Below the pieces are notes generated by a model. The model worked only from the letters and a program-made list of their open reading frames with translations, searched no databases and was not told where the DNA came from. The translations under genes were made by a program, and so were the position numbers. From contig JACAUB010000001.1 in the NCBI GenBank assembly GCA_013390605.1, positions 1,000,344 to 1,064,343 of the forward strand: a stretch of DNA of 64,000 nucleotides. Direction: 5' to 3'. Source of the stretch: Bacteroidota bacterium (GTDB lineage: Bacteria; Bacteroidota; Bacteroidia; Bacteroidales; Cfx3-03). How positions within the stretch are numbered: the first letter of the stretch is position 1; every line of letters begins with the position of its first letter. This document shows, one piece after another, positions 62,144-64,000 of the stretch.

Positions 62144-64000
62144 TCGAAGAAAATCCAAGAGAATCCAAATTTAAAGGCTGCATCATTTTGTGGATAACCA
62201 GGAACAAAATAATACTTGTATTTCATCATTCCGGCATTGACATGCTGATATTTAACAAATATACGGGTTCGTTTAACTTTTAAATTAGCAAATACATCCA
62301 TATAAGGATAGTCGCCAACCGTAATGTTGTCTTGAAGTCTGTACATACCTAGCGCCGGGTTATAAGCGTTTCCTTTGTATGATGAGGTGTAGAGCATGTC
62401 AACTCCTGTTTCGACAGATATCGCCTTTCTAAATAGATCTTCGCGGTATGAAAGCGTTGAGTTAAGAATCGTCTGGGGCAATCTGATATAATTTGTGCCT
62501 GCTATGTTTTGCCAATTAAAAACATTTCTAAATGTAAATTTTCCAAGGTGAAGACTATAATCGGCACTTATTTGAAGAATATTAGCTGTTTGATCACTTT
62601 GTTTGGCAATACTTGCTGTATCGAGATATACGAAATCACTTAAATTGCAGAAATTAGCTGAGACAAGGAGTCCAAATATTTCAGCTTTTGCCTTTAATCC
62701 TGAAGTCTTTATTTTCGTTAATGAATTATTCCATGTGTAACGATTTGAATTAAAATAATGATAGAAATATCCAGGTTCGGTTTCATTTCTATACATTTCT
62801 GCTTCAAAAATAATTTGTCTGCGAGGCCTTTGGCCAAAATGAGTGCGTATTCCTCCTAGGTAATGATAGTCTTTGTCGTTGTATCCTCCAGTCGTAAGAC
62901 TAAATTTTCCGAATGCTTCAATATTTTTACCTGCATTCATACTAAATTGTCCAAATGGAGTAGTCTGATTAAAAATATATCCTTTTTTTAATATACCTAC
63001 ATTAACCAACTCATAATTTACTCCAAACTTTAACGTAAGTACCTGTAAACTGCTATCTCGTTGATTTGTCCAATAGAATGTATTGTTAACGCGTGAATAT
63101 TGAATAGAATCGGTAGGTAATGGTTGATCTACCTTTAACGTTGGATAAAGTTTACTCACTCGGGTTGTATCAATGTATTTGTCAGTTCTAATATCATACT
63201 GAAAAATATGTCCCAGCGTTCCTGCATTAAAGGTATTAATAACCATATCCCAAAAAGAGGTACCTGGACGGGCTGCTTTTAATTTACCCATGTAAAAGGT
63301 ATGATGAATATATGCACCAGTTTGATGGATATAATTACGAGCATCAGTTAAATTGGTTTGGATCAGCGTTCGGTTTGGTTCCTTATTTTCAGAGAAAATA
63401 GATAAATCTGCTAACCCACCATTCTCTTGGATTTTAAGATAGTTATTTGTGAAATTTATTTTTCCTTGATAACGGATGTCAGGGCGTGTAAAATTAAGTG
63501 AAATACCCAGCGAATACTCATTGGTACCCTCTTTATCATAGATTCCAACAGAATTTGTTAAATTATAGTCAACACTTAAATATAGGCCCTTACGAAGAGA
63601 TTGGCTATGAATAACTCTAAATAACTGTTCTTTTCCTTTTCCAGAGACATAATTTAAAACCGTATAGGGACGTTTAGGAACATAATAAATTAGATTAGCG
63701 GGTGAAAAAAGAAATGGATCGAGGGAATGACGACCAAAGTCGAATCCATTAGGTGATGCCGTATTATATAATAACGGATATGAAGCTTGTCCAATGTTGC
63801 CTTGTGATGCCATTGGATTGTTAGGTTGTAATATAGGGTTATAATATTGAAATCGTTCGATAAGCGTATCAATTTTATAATATGTAGTGGTTTTTAATGA
63901 ATCAATCTTGTCCAGCGAATATAAAACCTGTAAAGAGTCTTTGTCTATAACAGCTGGTTTTGCCTGTTTGCGTGAAGCAGATTGAACCGTTTGTACCTTA
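62140..64000 (-). CDS. Putative outer-membrane porin (5' end cut by window edge)
   Basis: At least 620 residues; the frame is open past the ATG at 63813 to the window edge, so that ATG is not the real start. The upstream residues (VLYSLDKIDSLKLTTTKYYK, then LIERFQYYNPILQPNN) match the N-terminal pattern of Bacteroidota putative porins (PF14121-like), followed by SQGNIGQASYPLLYN. The rest alternates aromatic beta strands (YQGKINFTNNYLKI, FSWIFF at the end) as in a large beta-barrel. The signal peptide lies outside the window. Substrate unknown. Converges with the TrmH gene. Confidence 0.82.
   Translation of the reverse strand, partial: KVQTVQSASRKQAKPAVIDKDSLQVLYSLDKIDSLKTTTYYKIDTLIERFQYYNPILQPNNPMASQGNIGQASYPLLYNTASPNGFDFGRHSLDPFLFSPANLIYYVPKRPYTVLNYVSGKGKEQLFRVIHSQSLRKGLYLSVDYNLTNSVGIYDKEGTNEYSLGISLNFTRPDIRYQGKINFTNNYLKIQENGGLADLSIFSENKEPNRTLIQTNLTDARNYIHQTGAYIHHTFYMGKLKAARPGTSFWDMVINTFNAGTLGHIFQYDIRTDKYIDTTRVSKLYPTLKVDQPLPTDSIQYSRVNNTFYWTNQRDSSLQVLTLKFGVNYELVNVGILKKGYIFNQTTPFGQFSMNAGKNIEAFGKFSLTTGGYNDKDYHYLGGIRTHFGQRPRRQIIFEAEMYRNETEPGYFYHYFNSNRYTWNNSLTKIKTSGLKAKAEIFGLLVSANFCNLSDFVYLDTASIAKQSDQTANILQISADYSLHLGKFTFRNVFNWQNIAGTNYIRLPQTILNSTLSYREDLFRKAISVETGVDMLYTSSYKGNAYNPALGMYRLQDNITVGDYPYMDVFANLKVKRTRIFVKYQHVNAGMMKYKYYFVPGYPQNDAAFKFGFSWIFFD

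Noticed and set aside
63690..63872. 60-codon minus-strand frame at the right edge
   Set aside because: It is a shifted frame within the porin gene, whose own frame is open through to the window edge.

Overview
The window is an AT-rich chromosomal stretch from a member of the Bacteroidota, most likely an anaerobic or fermentative Bacteroidales. The evidence is two SusC/SusD pairs, Bacteroidota-type promoters (TAnnTTTG at -7, TTG/TTTG at -33) in front of many genes, few Shine-Dalgarno sites, and the metabolic set: pyruvate phosphate dikinase, ATP-dependent PEP carboxykinase and the [FeFe]-hydrogenase maturase HydG. I cannot name the genus. I see no phage, transposase, CRISPR array or plasmid functions.

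Layout. 1-10.5 kb: the tail of a cation P-type ATPase, an alpha/beta hydrolase, small envelope proteins, a CbpA/CbpM co-chaperone pair with a small eRF1-like protein, a large OmpA/TPR outer-membrane protein, then marC-mgtA. 10.5-16.7 kb: a tRNA-Ser/tRNA-Pro operon, clpB, inorganic pyrophosphatase, hydG and a TM1266-like hydrogenase regulator. 16.8-37.9 kb: a polysaccharide utilisation locus. It has two susC/susD pairs on the minus strand that look like a diverged tandem duplication of about 5.9 kb. The duplication includes the 3' end of a neighbouring MORN-repeat gene and the long 5' leader and promoter of susC. Facing away from them on the plus strand are an S9-like esterase/peptidase, a GH123-like glycosidase and two GH29 alpha-L-fucosidases. 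Together these suggest import and breakdown of a fucosylated, HexNAc-containing glycan; no regulator is linked to the locus. 37.9-44.4 kb: an intergenic array of 11-bp-spaced TCCATA motifs, a thioredoxin-fold protein, an unknown secreted protein and ppdK. 44.4-64 kb: housekeeping and envelope genes (pckA, cold-shock protein, Uup-type ABC-F, mtgA, a TerB-DnaJ protein, YkgJ-like protein, LiaF-like protein, D-2-hydroxyacid dehydrogenase, a GHL10-type glycosidase, an SPFH protein, an rRNA methyltransferase, a U32/RlhA-like protein, a two-component system with a PepSY-like partner, a TrmH methyltransferase and a porin cut by the window edge).

Most genes are ordinary for the phylum. The parts that deserve a second look are the tandem SusCD duplication with its conserved leaders, the 11-bp phased repeat array at about 38.1 kb, the scattered inverted CATTTCGACC-type intergenic repeats, two genes whose promoter sits almost on the start codon (possible leaderless mRNAs), and the compact chaperone/envelope-stress cluster at 1.5-4.6 kb. 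Several starts were moved from the longest open frame because the upstream part overlaps a promoter box, lacks an ATG, or a clear ribosome binding site lies further in.
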